Assembly: GCA_023486985.1 (NCBI GenBank)
Contig: JAMDEM010000176.1
Span: 1-19,575, forward strand
Direction: 5' to 3'
DNA length: 19,575 nucleotides
From: Bacillota bacterium
Lineage (GTDB): Bacteria; Vulcanimicrobiota; JAMDEM01
The first letter of the stretch is position 1. The number at the start of each line of letters is the position of its first letter. The notes below the pieces were generated by a model. It was not told the DNA's origin. It searched no databases and saw only the letters and a list, made by a program, of their open reading frames with translations. Shown here piece after piece: positions 7,540 through 14,886 of the stretch. The position numbers were made by a program, and so were the translations under genes.

Positions 7540-8079
7540 ATGAAAAGGAAAAATTTGTTTTTATTTTGTATGGCACTTTTGTCTGCTGCTATACTTCTTA
7601 TCTCGATAGGCGGGTTTGCCTGGGCGGAAGGTTCCATGCAGTCTCCGGCAGCATCGCCGTCTCCAGGTTCAACGCCGAATATGCCGCCTACAGGGCCGCC
7701 CCCCGGCATGGGTCCCGGCGGGCCGCCTCCCGGTGCACCTGGTGGACCTCCATCCGCCTCACCCGGCTGGCATCAACCCGGTTATGGCAGACCGTCTAAC
7801 GGTATGGGTGGACCTCCGCTTCTGATGTATGGAACTCCGGTTATGGAGATATCGGAAAACTATATATATGTTCTGCAAAATGGTGTTCTTTATCAGTTTA
7901 CCGTTAAAGGATTAAAATTAAAAGCAAAAACTACTGTGGTTGATTATTTTCGCGGGCGGCATCCCGGAACGGGCATGGGCCAGAGCCCCCAGTGTCCAAA
8001 TTGCAAGAAAATGTGTCCTTACTGCCGGAAGGGCTCCAGAAAAGCACCGGCAAAAAAAATCCCCAGGATAAAGAGGTAA
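7540..8079 (+). CDS. secreted Pro/Gly-rich protein with C-terminal CxxC pairs, unknown function
   Basis: A 179-residue protein of no family known to me. Residues 1-29 are a signal peptide (MKRKN, hydrophobic core, AWA-EG cleavage site). Residues 31-95 are low-complexity Pro/Gly/Ser/Met sequence with repeats such as GPPPGMGPGGPPPGAPGG, probably disordered. Residues 105-130 (ISENYIYVLQNGVLYQF) look like a single beta-hairpin unit of the type seen in beta-propeller proteins. The end has CPNCKKMCPYC, two CxxC pairs that could bind a metal, and a basic tail. AGGGGTGA lies about 10 bases before the ATG. It separates kamD from kamE, which is unexpected for an exported protein and gives no clue to its role. 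Confidence 0.7.
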   Translation: MKRKNLFLFCMALLSAAILLISIGGFAWAEGSMQSPAASPSPGSTPNMPPTGPPPGMGPGGPPPGAPGGPPSASPGWHQPGYGRPSNGMGGPPLLMYGTPVMEISENYIYVLQNGVLYQFTVKGLKLKAKTTVVDYFRGRHPGTGMGQSPQCPNCKKMCPYCRKGSRKAPAKKIPRIKR

Positions 8080-8099
8080 ATTAAGGGAAGGAAATTTTT

Positions 8100-8852
8100 G
8101 TGGAAGAGAAGTTAAAGAAGATAAAACCCTACGGCGACACTCTTAATGACGGTGCAGTTCAATTAAGTTTTACTTTGCCTCTTGAAGCCGGGCCCCGGGC
8201 TGATGCCGCAGCTCTGGAATTATCAAAAAAAATGGGATTAGAAGATGTGCATGTAGTGCATTCCAACAGCCTGGGGCTTGGTTTTTCATTTTTTGTTGTT
8301 TATGGAAAATGCAGGCATCTGATTGATGTTGAGAAACTTAAATTTATTGAAACTGCTTTTCCGCTTATGGAGTTTGACGAAGTAAACCGTTACATAAGAA
8401 TGAAGATTGGAAGAAAAATTACTGTTGCCGGCGCATGTACCGGAACTGATGCTCATACGGTCGGCATAGATTCAATAATGAACATGAAGGGTTTTCACGG
8501 AAATCCCGGACTTGAAAGGTATTCTGAAATAACAGCTTATAACATGGGCAGTCAGGTGCGAAATGAAGACCTTATTGCAAAGGCGATAGAAGTTGACGCC
8601 GATGCCATTTTAGTTTCCCAGGTGGTTACCCAGAAAGATATTCACCTCTCAAATCTTACTCATCTGGTGGATATTCTTGAAGCCGAAGGAATGAGAGACA
8701 ATGTAATTCTCGTGGTTGGCGGTCCCCGTATAACACCGGCTCTTGCCAAGGAGCTTGGCTATGATGCAGGTTTTGGTCCCGGCACCCTCCCTCAGGATGT
8801 TGCTTCATTTATTGCTTATGAGATGGCAAGGCGGAAGGGCGGGGAATCTTGA
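8100..8852 (+). CDS. kamE: lysine 5,6-aminomutase-type beta subunit, B12- and PLP-binding
   Basis: 250 residues, partner of KamD. The N-terminal part (1-100) is the dimerisation/PLP-region domain with HSNSLGLGFSFFVVYG; residues 107-248 are the cobalamin-binding Rossmann domain. D117-A-H119-T-V-G122 is the base-off/His-on B12 motif (DxHxxG), with H119 as the cobalt ligand. K130 in MNMKGFHG lies 11 residues after that His, the same spacing as the PLP lysine (K144 against H133) in the Clostridium sticklandii enzyme. SQVVTQKDIH, VVGGPRI and GPGTLPQDVA follow as expected. The start is GTG, with GGGAAGGAAA about 8 bases upstream. The stop overlaps the era start by 4 bases, so the two are translationally coupled. 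Confidence 0.92.
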   Translation: MEEKLKKIKPYGDTLNDGAVQLSFTLPLEAGPRADAAALELSKKMGLEDVHVVHSNSLGLGFSFFVVYGKCRHLIDVEKLKFIETAFPLMEFDEVNRYIRMKIGRKITVAGACTGTDAHTVGIDSIMNMKGFHGNPGLERYSEITAYNMGSQVRNEDLIAKAIEVDADAILVSQVVTQKDIHLSNLTHLVDILEAEGMRDNVILVVGGPRITPALAKELGYDAGFGPGTLPQDVASFIAYEMARRKGGES

Positions 8853-9751
8853 ATTCAGGCTTTAAATCCGGCTTTGCAGCCATCCTTGGAAAACCAAACG
8901 TCGGGAAATCTTCTTTTATAAACCGTATCATCGGGAAGAAGATTGCTATTGTCACTTCGAAACCTCAGACGACCCGGCGCAGGATTCTTGGCGTACTAAA
9001 CGGCGCGGGGTACCAGATAGTTTTCGTTGACACTCCCGGCTTTTACAAGCCCCGGCATATTCTGGGTGAATATATGCTGGAATCGGCTAAAGAAGAGGCA
9101 AAAGAGGCAGATATTGTTATATTCATGGTTGATGCATCAACCCCGCCTCTTCCCGAAGATAATCATGTCGCTGAATTTCTTGCCTCGGGTTCTCAAAAAA
9201 AGATAAAGCGTATTCTGCTGGTTAACAAGATTGACAGAATAGAGCCTGAAATTCTTGCCGGAAGAATAGAGGAATATAAAGCTCTTACTAACTTTGAAGA
9301 AATTATCCCCATATCATGTCTCACCGGTGAAAATCTGGAGAAGGCAGGGGATTCAGTTGTAAAATATCTTCCCGAGGGCTTCCCCTTTTTCCCTCCTGAG
9401 CAGACAACCGATTTAGATGAAAAAATACAAATCTCGGAGATTATCAGGGAGAAAGCCATGAGCCTTTCCCGCCAGGAGGTTCCTCACGGCATAATGGTTG
9501 AAGTCGAAGAGCTGAAGCCGGGGAAAAAGCCCGGTTACATTTATATAAGCGCATATATTTATGTGGAAAAAGAATCCCATAAAAAGATTATTGTCGGCAA
9601 AGGCGGGGAACGGTTAAAGCAGGTTGGCACTCTTGCCCGCAAGGAAATTGAAGAAATTCTGGAGAAAAAAGTTTATCTTGAATTGTGGGTGAAGGTAAAA
9701 CCTGACTGGAGAGACAGGGAAGATATTCTAAAGGCATGGGGCTTCAGATAA
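8849..9751 (+). CDS. era: GTPase Era, 16S rRNA-binding ribosome assembly factor
   Basis: 300 residues, the normal Era length. It binds the 3' end of 16S rRNA during 30S maturation. G1 GKPNVGKS is at 14-21, the G2 region SKPQTTRRR at 37-45, G3 DTPGF near 60, and G4 NKID near 126. The C-terminal KH domain includes the KKIIVGKGGERLKQVG loop and the family ending ELWVKVKPDWRDRED. The start is TTG at 8849, overlapping the last codons of kamE, with GGAAGGGCGGGGA just upstream. In many bacteria era is followed directly by recO; here the 8-kb BMC operon lies between them. About 128 AT-rich bases follow before pduL, and probably hold the BMC promoter. Confidence 0.97.
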   Translation: MNSGFKSGFAAILGKPNVGKSSFINRIIGKKIAIVTSKPQTTRRRILGVLNGAGYQIVFVDTPGFYKPRHILGEYMLESAKEEAKEADIVIFMVDASTPPLPEDNHVAEFLASGSQKKIKRILLVNKIDRIEPEILAGRIEEYKALTNFEEIIPISCLTGENLEKAGDSVVKYLPEGFPFFPPEQTTDLDEKIQISEIIREKAMSLSRQEVPHGIMVEVEELKPGKKPGYIYISAYIYVEKESHKKIIVGKGGERLKQVGTLARKEIEEILEKKVYLELWVKVKPDWRDREDILKAWGFR

Positions 9752-9879
9752 ATATAAAATTAATTCAAGGGAAAAAGGAATTAAAGAATTTTTTGTAGAA
9801 GTTTTCCTTGAAATACGGCTTTAAATAAAGGCTTTGTAACAGGGTTATTTTCTTTTTTTTCTCACGGGAGGTACAGGAT
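9752..9879 (+). promoter_or_regulatory. intergenic region likely holding the BMC operon promoter
   Basis: 128 AT-rich bases between era and pduL, with a T-run at 9851-9860 and a strong ribosome site GGGAGGT at 9866-9872, 7 bases before the TTG start of pduL. It is the first clear gap before the BMC genes. I could not pick -35/-10 boxes or an operator with confidence, and no regulator gene lies in the operon. Confidence 0.35.
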
Positions 9880-10563
9880 TTGCCTGAGGAAGAATTAATT
9901 AAGTTTGTAGTGCAGGAAGTGCTTGAAAGAGTTTCCGCAGGCACTGTGGGGAAAAAACAGGAAGCAAAGATTTCAACAGAAGAGAAACTTTTGATTCCTG
10001 TTGCATCTTCCAGCAGGCACTGTCATCTTTCAAGAGAGGATTTAGATGTTTTATTCGGAAAAGATTATCAGCTGTCAAAGCTTAGAGATCTCAGCCAGCC
10101 GGGACAGTTTGCCGCATCCGAATGCGTGACAGTGGTTGGTCCGAAAGGTGTTAAAGAAAATGTAAGAATTCTCGGGCCTGAGCGCAAAGAAAGCCAGGTT
10201 GAGATTTCCATCACTGATTGTTATGCTCTTGGCTACGATAAATTTTCCATAAGGGATTCAGGGGACCATCGCGATTCTTCCGGTATAACTATAGCGGGTC
10301 CTGCCGGAGCAGTTACATTAAAAAAAGGCGTTATTGTTGCCCAGCGTCATCTTCACGCCACGCCTGATGATGCAAAAAGGCTTGGAGTAGAAAACGGAGA
10401 ATTTGTAAGGATTGCCGTAGAAGGTGAAAGAGGGCTTGTTTTTGAAAAAGTTTTTGTAAGGGTACGGCATGATTTTAAGCTGGAGCTTCATCTTGACACT
10501 GATGAAGCAAACGCCTGCGCCTTTACAATGGGAATGAAAGGAAAATTATTAGCAAGCGGTTAA
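9880..10563 (+). CDS. pduL: PduL-type phosphotransacylase with N-terminal encapsulation peptide
   Basis: 227 residues. PduL is the BMC-specific, zinc-dependent phosphotransacylase that converts acyl-CoA and phosphate to acyl-phosphate, recycling CoA inside the shell. Two zinc sites are visible: SSRHCHLS with H47 and H49, and QRHLHATPDDA with H157 and H159, plus H204 in LHLDTDEANA. Residues 3-18 (EEELIKFVVQEVLERV) form an amphipathic helix followed by a polar linker, as expected of an encapsulation peptide. The start is TTG with GGGAGGT 7 bases upstream. It is the first gene of the BMC operon, with a BMC-H shell gene 23 bases downstream. The acyl group is most likely acetyl, given deoC in the same operon. 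Confidence 0.95.
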   Translation: MPEEELIKFVVQEVLERVSAGTVGKKQEAKISTEEKLLIPVASSSRHCHLSREDLDVLFGKDYQLSKLRDLSQPGQFAASECVTVVGPKGVKENVRILGPERKESQVEISITDCYALGYDKFSIRDSGDHRDSSGITIAGPAGAVTLKKGVIVAQRHLHATPDDAKRLGVENGEFVRIAVEGERGLVFEKVFVRVRHDFKLELHLDTDEANACAFTMGMKGKLLASG

Positions 10564-10572
10564 GATCGTAAA

Positions 10573-10580
10573 AGGAGGTG
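10573..10580 (+). promoter_or_regulatory. ribosome binding site that decides the BMC-H start
   Basis: AGGAGGTG matches the anti-Shine-Dalgarno sequence almost perfectly and lies 6 bases before the TTG at 10587. The in-frame GTG at 10578 overlaps it and is not a plausible start. Confidence 0.8.
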
Positions 10581-10586
10581 AAAGGA

Positions 10587-10904
10587 TTGATAAGCACTTA
10601 CGAAGCACTGGGAATGATAGAAACAAGAGGACTGGTAGCAATGATTGAGGCATCTGATGCCATGGTAAAAGCTGCAAATGTCAAGCTAATCGGTTATGAA
10701 AAGATTGGAGCCGGGCTGGTGACAGCACTGGTAAGAGGTGATGTTGCAGCCGTAAGAGCCGCAACTGATGCAGGTGCTGCTGCTGCAAGAAAGGTTGGAG
10801 AACTTGTTGCAGTTCATGTAATTCCCCGTCCTCATAAGGATCTTGATGAGGTTCTTCCCATTGCTCCTCCTAAAGAAAAAGTTGGAGCCGAAAAGAATAG
10901 ATAG
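10587..10904 (+). CDS. BMC-H hexameric shell protein (PduA/EutM type), first copy
   Basis: 105 residues with one BMC domain (residues 4-88): EALGMIETRGLVAMIEASDA, VKLIGYEKIGAGLVTALV and the end VAVHVIPRPHKDLDEVLP. Hexamers tile the flat facets of the shell and their central pore, lined by the KIGAG loop, passes small polar metabolites. A polar tail of about 17 residues follows. I choose the TTG at 10587 as start, because AGGAGGTG (10573-10580) is ideally placed before it; the upstream GTG at 10578 is part of that ribosome site. It is close to the second BMC-H at 15453 but clearly distinct. Confidence 0.96.
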   Translation: MISTYEALGMIETRGLVAMIEASDAMVKAANVKLIGYEKIGAGLVTALVRGDVAAVRAATDAGAAAARKVGELVAVHVIPRPHKDLDEVLPIAPPKEKVGAEKNR

Positions 10905-10913
10905 TGACTCTTT

Positions 10914-11745
10914 ATGGAACATGAAGAATTAATAGAGCTTATAACCAGAGAGGTTATTCAGCAGCTCAGAAAAAATGAAGGGGGGGGGATAACTCCTTCC
11001 CCCTCTGTGTTTTCCGGGAACGGCGCTGGTTTTGTATCTTCAAAAAAAGTTTTAATCGTCCTCTCAAGGGGAGACGATAATGAATTCTGGAATCAGGCTG
11101 AGATCTATTTCTTCGTTGCCGATACATTGGTCGGCGGCTTTTCAGGATTTATCTGCAGATGCTGTTTCTGCCAGGGCAGGCAATTTTTCAGGTGTGGATA
11201 TAATTGACGGAAAAGCGGAAATGTCAAGTTCAAAGTTACATGATTTTGAACTTCTCCTTGTGCCTGTTCTTGATTTAAAGGAACTTTCACGCGTAGCCAA
11301 TTTATGTCCCGAAAGCCTTGTTTCATCTGCAGTTATCTCTTCAGTGATTGCAGGAACTCCGGTAATAGCCTGCTGTGAAGAAGTTAATTCATTGAATTTT
11401 TATGTCTCCTCCCTGCCGAAGATTTTCTGTGATATTCTTGATAAAAATTTATCCCTTGTTAAGGGAATGGGAGTGCAGTTAGTAGAGCGGAAGAATTTAG
11501 CCCTGCAGATTCAAAAGACGCTGGGCTTTGTTCCGTCAGGCTCAAGCATCCTGGGAGAGAAAATTATTTCATCGGAGTTTCCTTCTAAAACCGTCAGAAG
11601 AGAAAAAATCATCATAACGCGCGAAGATATAATAACTGCGGGAGCCGACGGAAAGAAACGGCTTGAGTTTCCTTCGGGCACAATTATTACTCCACTAGCC
11701 CGGGAGGAAGCAGAGAAGCTTTCAATTGAAGTAATAATTATGTAA
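10914..11745 (+). pseudogene. BMC-associated flavoprotein-like protein, interrupted by a +1 frameshift
   Basis: Two overlapping frames form one gene. Frame 1 (10914-11207) gives an encapsulation-type helix (EELIELITREVIQQLRK), a linker, then KKVLIVLSRGDDNEFWNQAE. Frame 2 (open from 11056, ATG at 11080, to 11745) continues with a Rossmann-like domain (HDFELLLVPVLDLKELSRVA) and a C-terminal module (REKIIITREDIITAG, GTIITPLAREEAEKL) of the kind seen at the end of several BMC-associated proteins. The join lies between 11056 and 11207, probably near 11100-11145; one base must be skipped. The domain resembles residues 42-185 of the deoC product, so it appears to be a stand-alone paralogue of that flavoprotein-like domain. 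It may be a real mutation, a sequencing error, or two polypeptides: AAGGGGAG precedes the ATG at 11080. Function unknown; cofactor binding is a guess. Confidence 0.65.
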
Positions 11746-11754
11746 ATTTTAAAT

Positions 11755-11840
11755 AAGAGATTGCCCACCCGCCCTGAAAGGGTTGGGGGAGCAATCCCGT
11801 ACAAGCGGGATTGCCGCGGGACTTCGTCCCTCGCAATGAC
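11755..11840. repeat. palindromic intergenic repeat before the aldehyde dehydrogenase gene
   Basis: Contains CAATCCCG-TACAAG-CGGGATTG (11792-11813) and GGGAC-TTC-GTCCC (11818-11830), within a GAGATTGCC ... TCGCAATGACG frame that resembles dispersed repeats common in environmental bacterial genomes. It sits inside the operon and ends 7 bases before the ribosome site of the next gene. Confidence 0.6.
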
Positions 11841-11857
11841 GAATGCGGAGGTATTTC

Positions 11858-13276
11858 ATGTCTGAAGTTGATAAATTTGAAATCGGCAGAATTGTTGAAG
11901 AAGTTATAAAAAAGGTAAGGCAAAAAGAATCTTTTGACGGAGGCTCAGTTTCCAGGGGAGTTTTTTTAAACATTGATGATGCAATAAATGCGGCTTCTAA
12001 GGCGCAGGGTGATTTGATGAATCTCAGTCTTGATAAGCGCAAGGAAATTATCCAGTCCATGAGAGAAGCTGTTATTTCCAATGCAAGGCTTCTTGCCGAA
12101 ACAGCAGTGGCTGAAACCGGCATGGGAAGAGTTCCGGATAAGATTCAGAAAAACATTCTGGCTGCGCAGAAAACGCCCGGTGTTGAGGACCTTGTTTCTA
12201 CAGCGGTAAGCGGCGACCGTGGACTTACTTTGATAGAGATGGGTCCCTACGGCGTTATCGGCGCAATAACTCCTTCAACAAATCCCGCCGCCACCGTTAT
12301 TAACAACTCTATTGCTATGGTATCTGCCGGGAATTCCATTGTTTTTAATCCCCATCCTGCGGCAAAGAGAGTCTGTATGAAAGCTATTGAGCTATTAAAT
12401 GAAGCAATTGAAAAAGCAGGCGGACCGAAAAATCTTATTGCCACCATAAAAGAGCCAACCGTTGCTTCAAGCCAGGCACTCATGAAGCACCGCAGTATAA
12501 GAATTCTTGTTGTCACAGGAGGTCCCGCCGTGGTTCATCATGCCATGACTTCGGGCAAGAAGACAATTGCCGCGGGTCCGGGCAATCCCCCTGTAGTGGT
12601 GGATGAGACGGCAGACATACCAAAAGCTGCCAGAGATATTGTTGCAGGTGCAAGCTTTGATAACAATGTAATGTGTATTTCAGAGAAGGAAGTTTTCGTT
12701 GTAGATAAAGTTGCCGATGAATTAAAGGAGCAGATGAGACTTTATGGTGCGTATGAACTAAATGCCCGTCAAACTTCCTTCTCTGAGAAGCTGGTGGCAA
12801 AAGAAGGCGGCGTGGGCTGTCCTGAGCCCACACTTAACAGGGATCTTGTTGGGAAGGATGCCAGGGTTCTTGCCAAAAGCATAGGCATTGATGTTTCGCC
12901 TGAAACAAGGCTTTTAATAACCGAGGTAACGGCTGATCATCCTCTTGTTTATCTTGAGCAGTTGATGCCGTTACTGCCTATTGTAAGAGTAAAAAGCGCC
13001 ATGGAAGGAATTGAGCTTTCAGTAAAAGCCGAGCATGGGTTTCTTCATACTTCAGCAATGCATTCAAAAAATATAGAAAATTTAAGCAATATGGCTTACA
13101 GGCTTCAGACTTCCATTTTTATAAAGAATGCTCCCACTTATGCAGGACTGGGCTTCGGCGGCGAAGGACATACCAGTCTTACGATTGCCGGACCAACCGG
13201 CGAAGGAGTTACATCGCCGCGCAGTTTTACCCGCCAGCGCCGCTGCGTCCTGGTGGATTATTTCAGAATAATTTGA
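11858..13276 (+). CDS. CoA-acylating aldehyde dehydrogenase (PduP/EutE type) with encapsulation peptide
   Basis: 472 residues. Oxidises an aldehyde with NAD+ and CoA to acyl-CoA and NADH inside the microcompartment; acetaldehyde from DeoC is the expected substrate. The catalytic Cys273 lies in NNVMCISEKEV. Other family marks are GPYGVIGAITPSTNPAATV, GNSIVFNPHP, VVTGGPAVV, AAGPGNPPVVVDETADI and GLGFGGEGHTS. Residues 3-19 (EVDKFEIGRIVEEVIKKVR) form an amphipathic encapsulation helix before a short linker. I choose the ATG at 11858, with GGAGGT 5 bases upstream; the ATG at 11843 precedes this ribosome site and would add only five residues. PduP and EutE cannot be told apart with certainty here. 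Confidence 0.95.
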   Translation: MSEVDKFEIGRIVEEVIKKVRQKESFDGGSVSRGVFLNIDDAINAASKAQGDLMNLSLDKRKEIIQSMREAVISNARLLAETAVAETGMGRVPDKIQKNILAAQKTPGVEDLVSTAVSGDRGLTLIEMGPYGVIGAITPSTNPAATVINNSIAMVSAGNSIVFNPHPAAKRVCMKAIELLNEAIEKAGGPKNLIATIKEPTVASSQALMKHRSIRILVVTGGPAVVHHAMTSGKKTIAAGPGNPPVVVDETADIPKAARDIVAGASFDNNVMCISEKEVFVVDKVADELKEQMRLYGAYELNARQTSFSEKLVAKEGGVGCPEPTLNRDLVGKDARVLAKSIGIDVSPETRLLITEVTADHPLVYLEQLMPLLPIVRVKSAMEGIELSVKAEHGFLHTSAMHSKNIENLSNMAYRLQTSIFIKNAPTYAGLGFGGEGHTSLTIAGPTGEGVTSPRSFTRQRRCVLVDYFRII

Positions 13277-13382
13277 TAAATTTATAATTATTGGCAATTC
13301 ATTTTTGATTATAGAGTTGAGACTTGTTAAGTAATCTGGGAGGAGAGGGGGTTATTGAAGCGACATACTGACTGAATGGCTA

Positions 13383-13475
13383 ACAAAACTTGGCGAAATG
13401 GAGCGTTCGCAAAATCCACTGTTTGAGACCGAAGGTCGAGTTTGGATTTTGCAGCGGAATGAGCCTTAGTTTTGT
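13383..13475. repeat. nested inverted repeat overlapping the 5' region of pduS
   Basis: Outer arms ACAAAACT (13383-13390) and AGTTTTGT (13468-13475); inner arms GCAAAATCCA (13409-13418) and TGGATTTTGC (13443-13452); core GACC-GAA-GGTC. The structure lies across the nominal 5' end of pduS, which suggests that the frame upstream of about 13475 is noncoding or was altered when the repeat arrived. Confidence 0.6.
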
Positions 13476-14835
13476 CCATGAGGGAGTAAGGAGCGAAAAT
13501 AACCCCCTTGATGCTGTGGATCCAAGAATTGAAAAAATAAAAAATGCAGGAGTTGTTGGTGCCGGAGGCGCCGGTTTTTCCTTCCCATGTGAAGTATCAG
13601 AGCAGGGTGGAATTTTAATTGGAAACGGCGCCGAATGCGAGCCTCTTCTTAGTGTTGATAAAGAAACCATGACTCTCTTTGCTCCTGAAGTTGTAAAGGG
13701 CATGAAGATTGTCATAGAACTGTCCGGCGCAAAGAAAGGCTTTATCGGGGTTAAGAAAAAAAACTACAAAGCCGTTGAAGCCCTTGAAAAAGCTGCTGCA
13801 GGCGCCGGCAATATTGAGGTGTCCCTTCTTGAAAATGTTTATCCAGCCGGCGATGAACAGGCTCTTGTTTATGACATTCTTGGCAGAACAGTTCCCGAAG
13901 GCGGCATTCCCCTTCACGTGGGCGTAATTGTAAATAATGTTGGGACTCTTGTAAACATTTCAAGAGCCCTGGAAGGAACTCCCGTCACCCACCGCATGCT
14001 TACTGTAGCCGGAGATGTAAGAGAGCCGGCTACTTTAAATCTTCCAATTGGAACAAGCTTCAGAGAAGCTATCATGCTTGCCGGCGGCAGCAACAGCCGC
14101 AACTTTAAAATTCTTGTGGGCGGGCCCATGATGGGTTGTGTTGAATCAGACCTTGACAAGCCCGTTTTAAAAACTACCAGCGGCATTGTCATTCTTGATG
14201 TTGACCATCCTTTCATGGCAAGAAAATCACAGTCAGTTTCAGCCCGGATAAGAATCGGAAAATCCGCCTGCGACCAGTGCATGTATTGCACCGATCTTTG
14301 TCCCCGCTATCTTCTTGGACATTACTGTTATCCTCATTTGATAATGAGAGCAGTGCCTTACGGGCTTTCTTACACGAACATTGTAACTACAGCCTTTATG
14401 TGCTGCGAATGCGGGCTTTGCACGTATTTTTCCTGTCCCTTAAGACTCTCTCCGGGTGAACTGATGGCTCAGGTAAAAAGAGAGATGATTAGAAAAGGCG
14501 TTAAAAATCCTCATGCCAGAACTGATGTAAAACCGCCTGAGTTCAGGGCGGGAAGGCTTATCCCGGTTGAAAGACTTATGGAAAGACTTGAGCTTGCTCC
14601 TTATTATACCGATGCTCCGTTTAGAGAAAACGGTTATAAACCGCAAAAAGTAACAATCCCTCTTAAGCAGCATCTTGGCGCACCGTCAATTCCTGTGGTT
14701 AAAGCGGGCGATAAAGTTAAAGCCGGTCAGCTTATAGGAGAAATTCCTGAAGGCAAGCTTGGGGCAAGAATTCATGCAAGTGTTTCAGGATTTGTCAGGG
14801 AAGCAGGGGACAGTGTAGTAATTGAAGCAGGTTAA
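13459..14835 (+). CDS. pduS: PduS-like RnfC-family flavo-iron-sulfur NADH oxidoreductase
   Basis: About 458 residues, PduS-like. PduS uses FMN and two [4Fe-4S] clusters to take electrons from NADH; in the Pdu system it also reduces corrinoid and binds the shell protein PduT. The N-terminal GAGGAGF (NADH/FMN loop of the RnfC fold) and GNGAECEPLL are followed by PAGDEQALVYDI and GGPMMGC. Ferredoxin-like Cys sets lie at 271, 274, 277, 281 (CxxCxxCxxxCP) and 315-326 (CCECGLC then CP). A C-terminal biotinyl/SLBB-like segment (VKAGDKVKAGQLIGEIPEG) follows. The start is uncertain: ATG 13459 lies inside a palindrome without a good ribosome site, GTG 13516 would give about 439 residues, and the frame is open back to 13390. 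No B12 enzyme is in the BMC operon itself, so NADH reoxidation is its likeliest task. Confidence 0.9.
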   Translation: MSLSFVHEGVRSENNPLDAVDPRIEKIKNAGVVGAGGAGFSFPCEVSEQGGILIGNGAECEPLLSVDKETMTLFAPEVVKGMKIVIELSGAKKGFIGVKKKNYKAVEALEKAAAGAGNIEVSLLENVYPAGDEQALVYDILGRTVPEGGIPLHVGVIVNNVGTLVNISRALEGTPVTHRMLTVAGDVREPATLNLPIGTSFREAIMLAGGSNSRNFKILVGGPMMGCVESDLDKPVLKTTSGIVILDVDHPFMARKSQSVSARIRIGKSACDQCMYCTDLCPRYLLGHYCYPHLIMRAVPYGLSYTNIVTTAFMCCECGLCTYFSCPLRLSPGELMAQVKREMIRKGVKNPHARTDVKPPEFRAGRLIPVERLMERLELAPYYTDAPFRENGYKPQKVTIPLKQHLGAPSIPVVKAGDKVKAGQLIGEIPEGKLGARIHASVSGFVREAGDSVVIEAG

Positions 14836-14886
14836 GATTGCAGGGAAATAGAATTCTTAGTTTAAAAGTGATTGCAGGAGATATAA

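Noticed and set aside
5693..8852. KamD/KamE as the signature enzyme of the microcompartment
   Set aside because: Neither has an encapsulation helix, the products are not volatile aldehydes, and era separates them from the shell genes; DeoC is the better candidate.
10578..10586. GTG at 10578 as the start of the first BMC-H
   Set aside because: It is part of the AGGAGGTG ribosome site for the TTG at 10587.
10980..10988. A run of nine G in the flavoprotein-like gene as cause of the frameshift or as a phase-variable switch
   Set aside because: Both the helix before it and the KKVLIVL strand after it are in the same frame, and losing one G would lead at once into a TAA at 10990, so the frame change must lie after 11056. 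Slippage could still switch the gene off, but the sequence alone does not show this.
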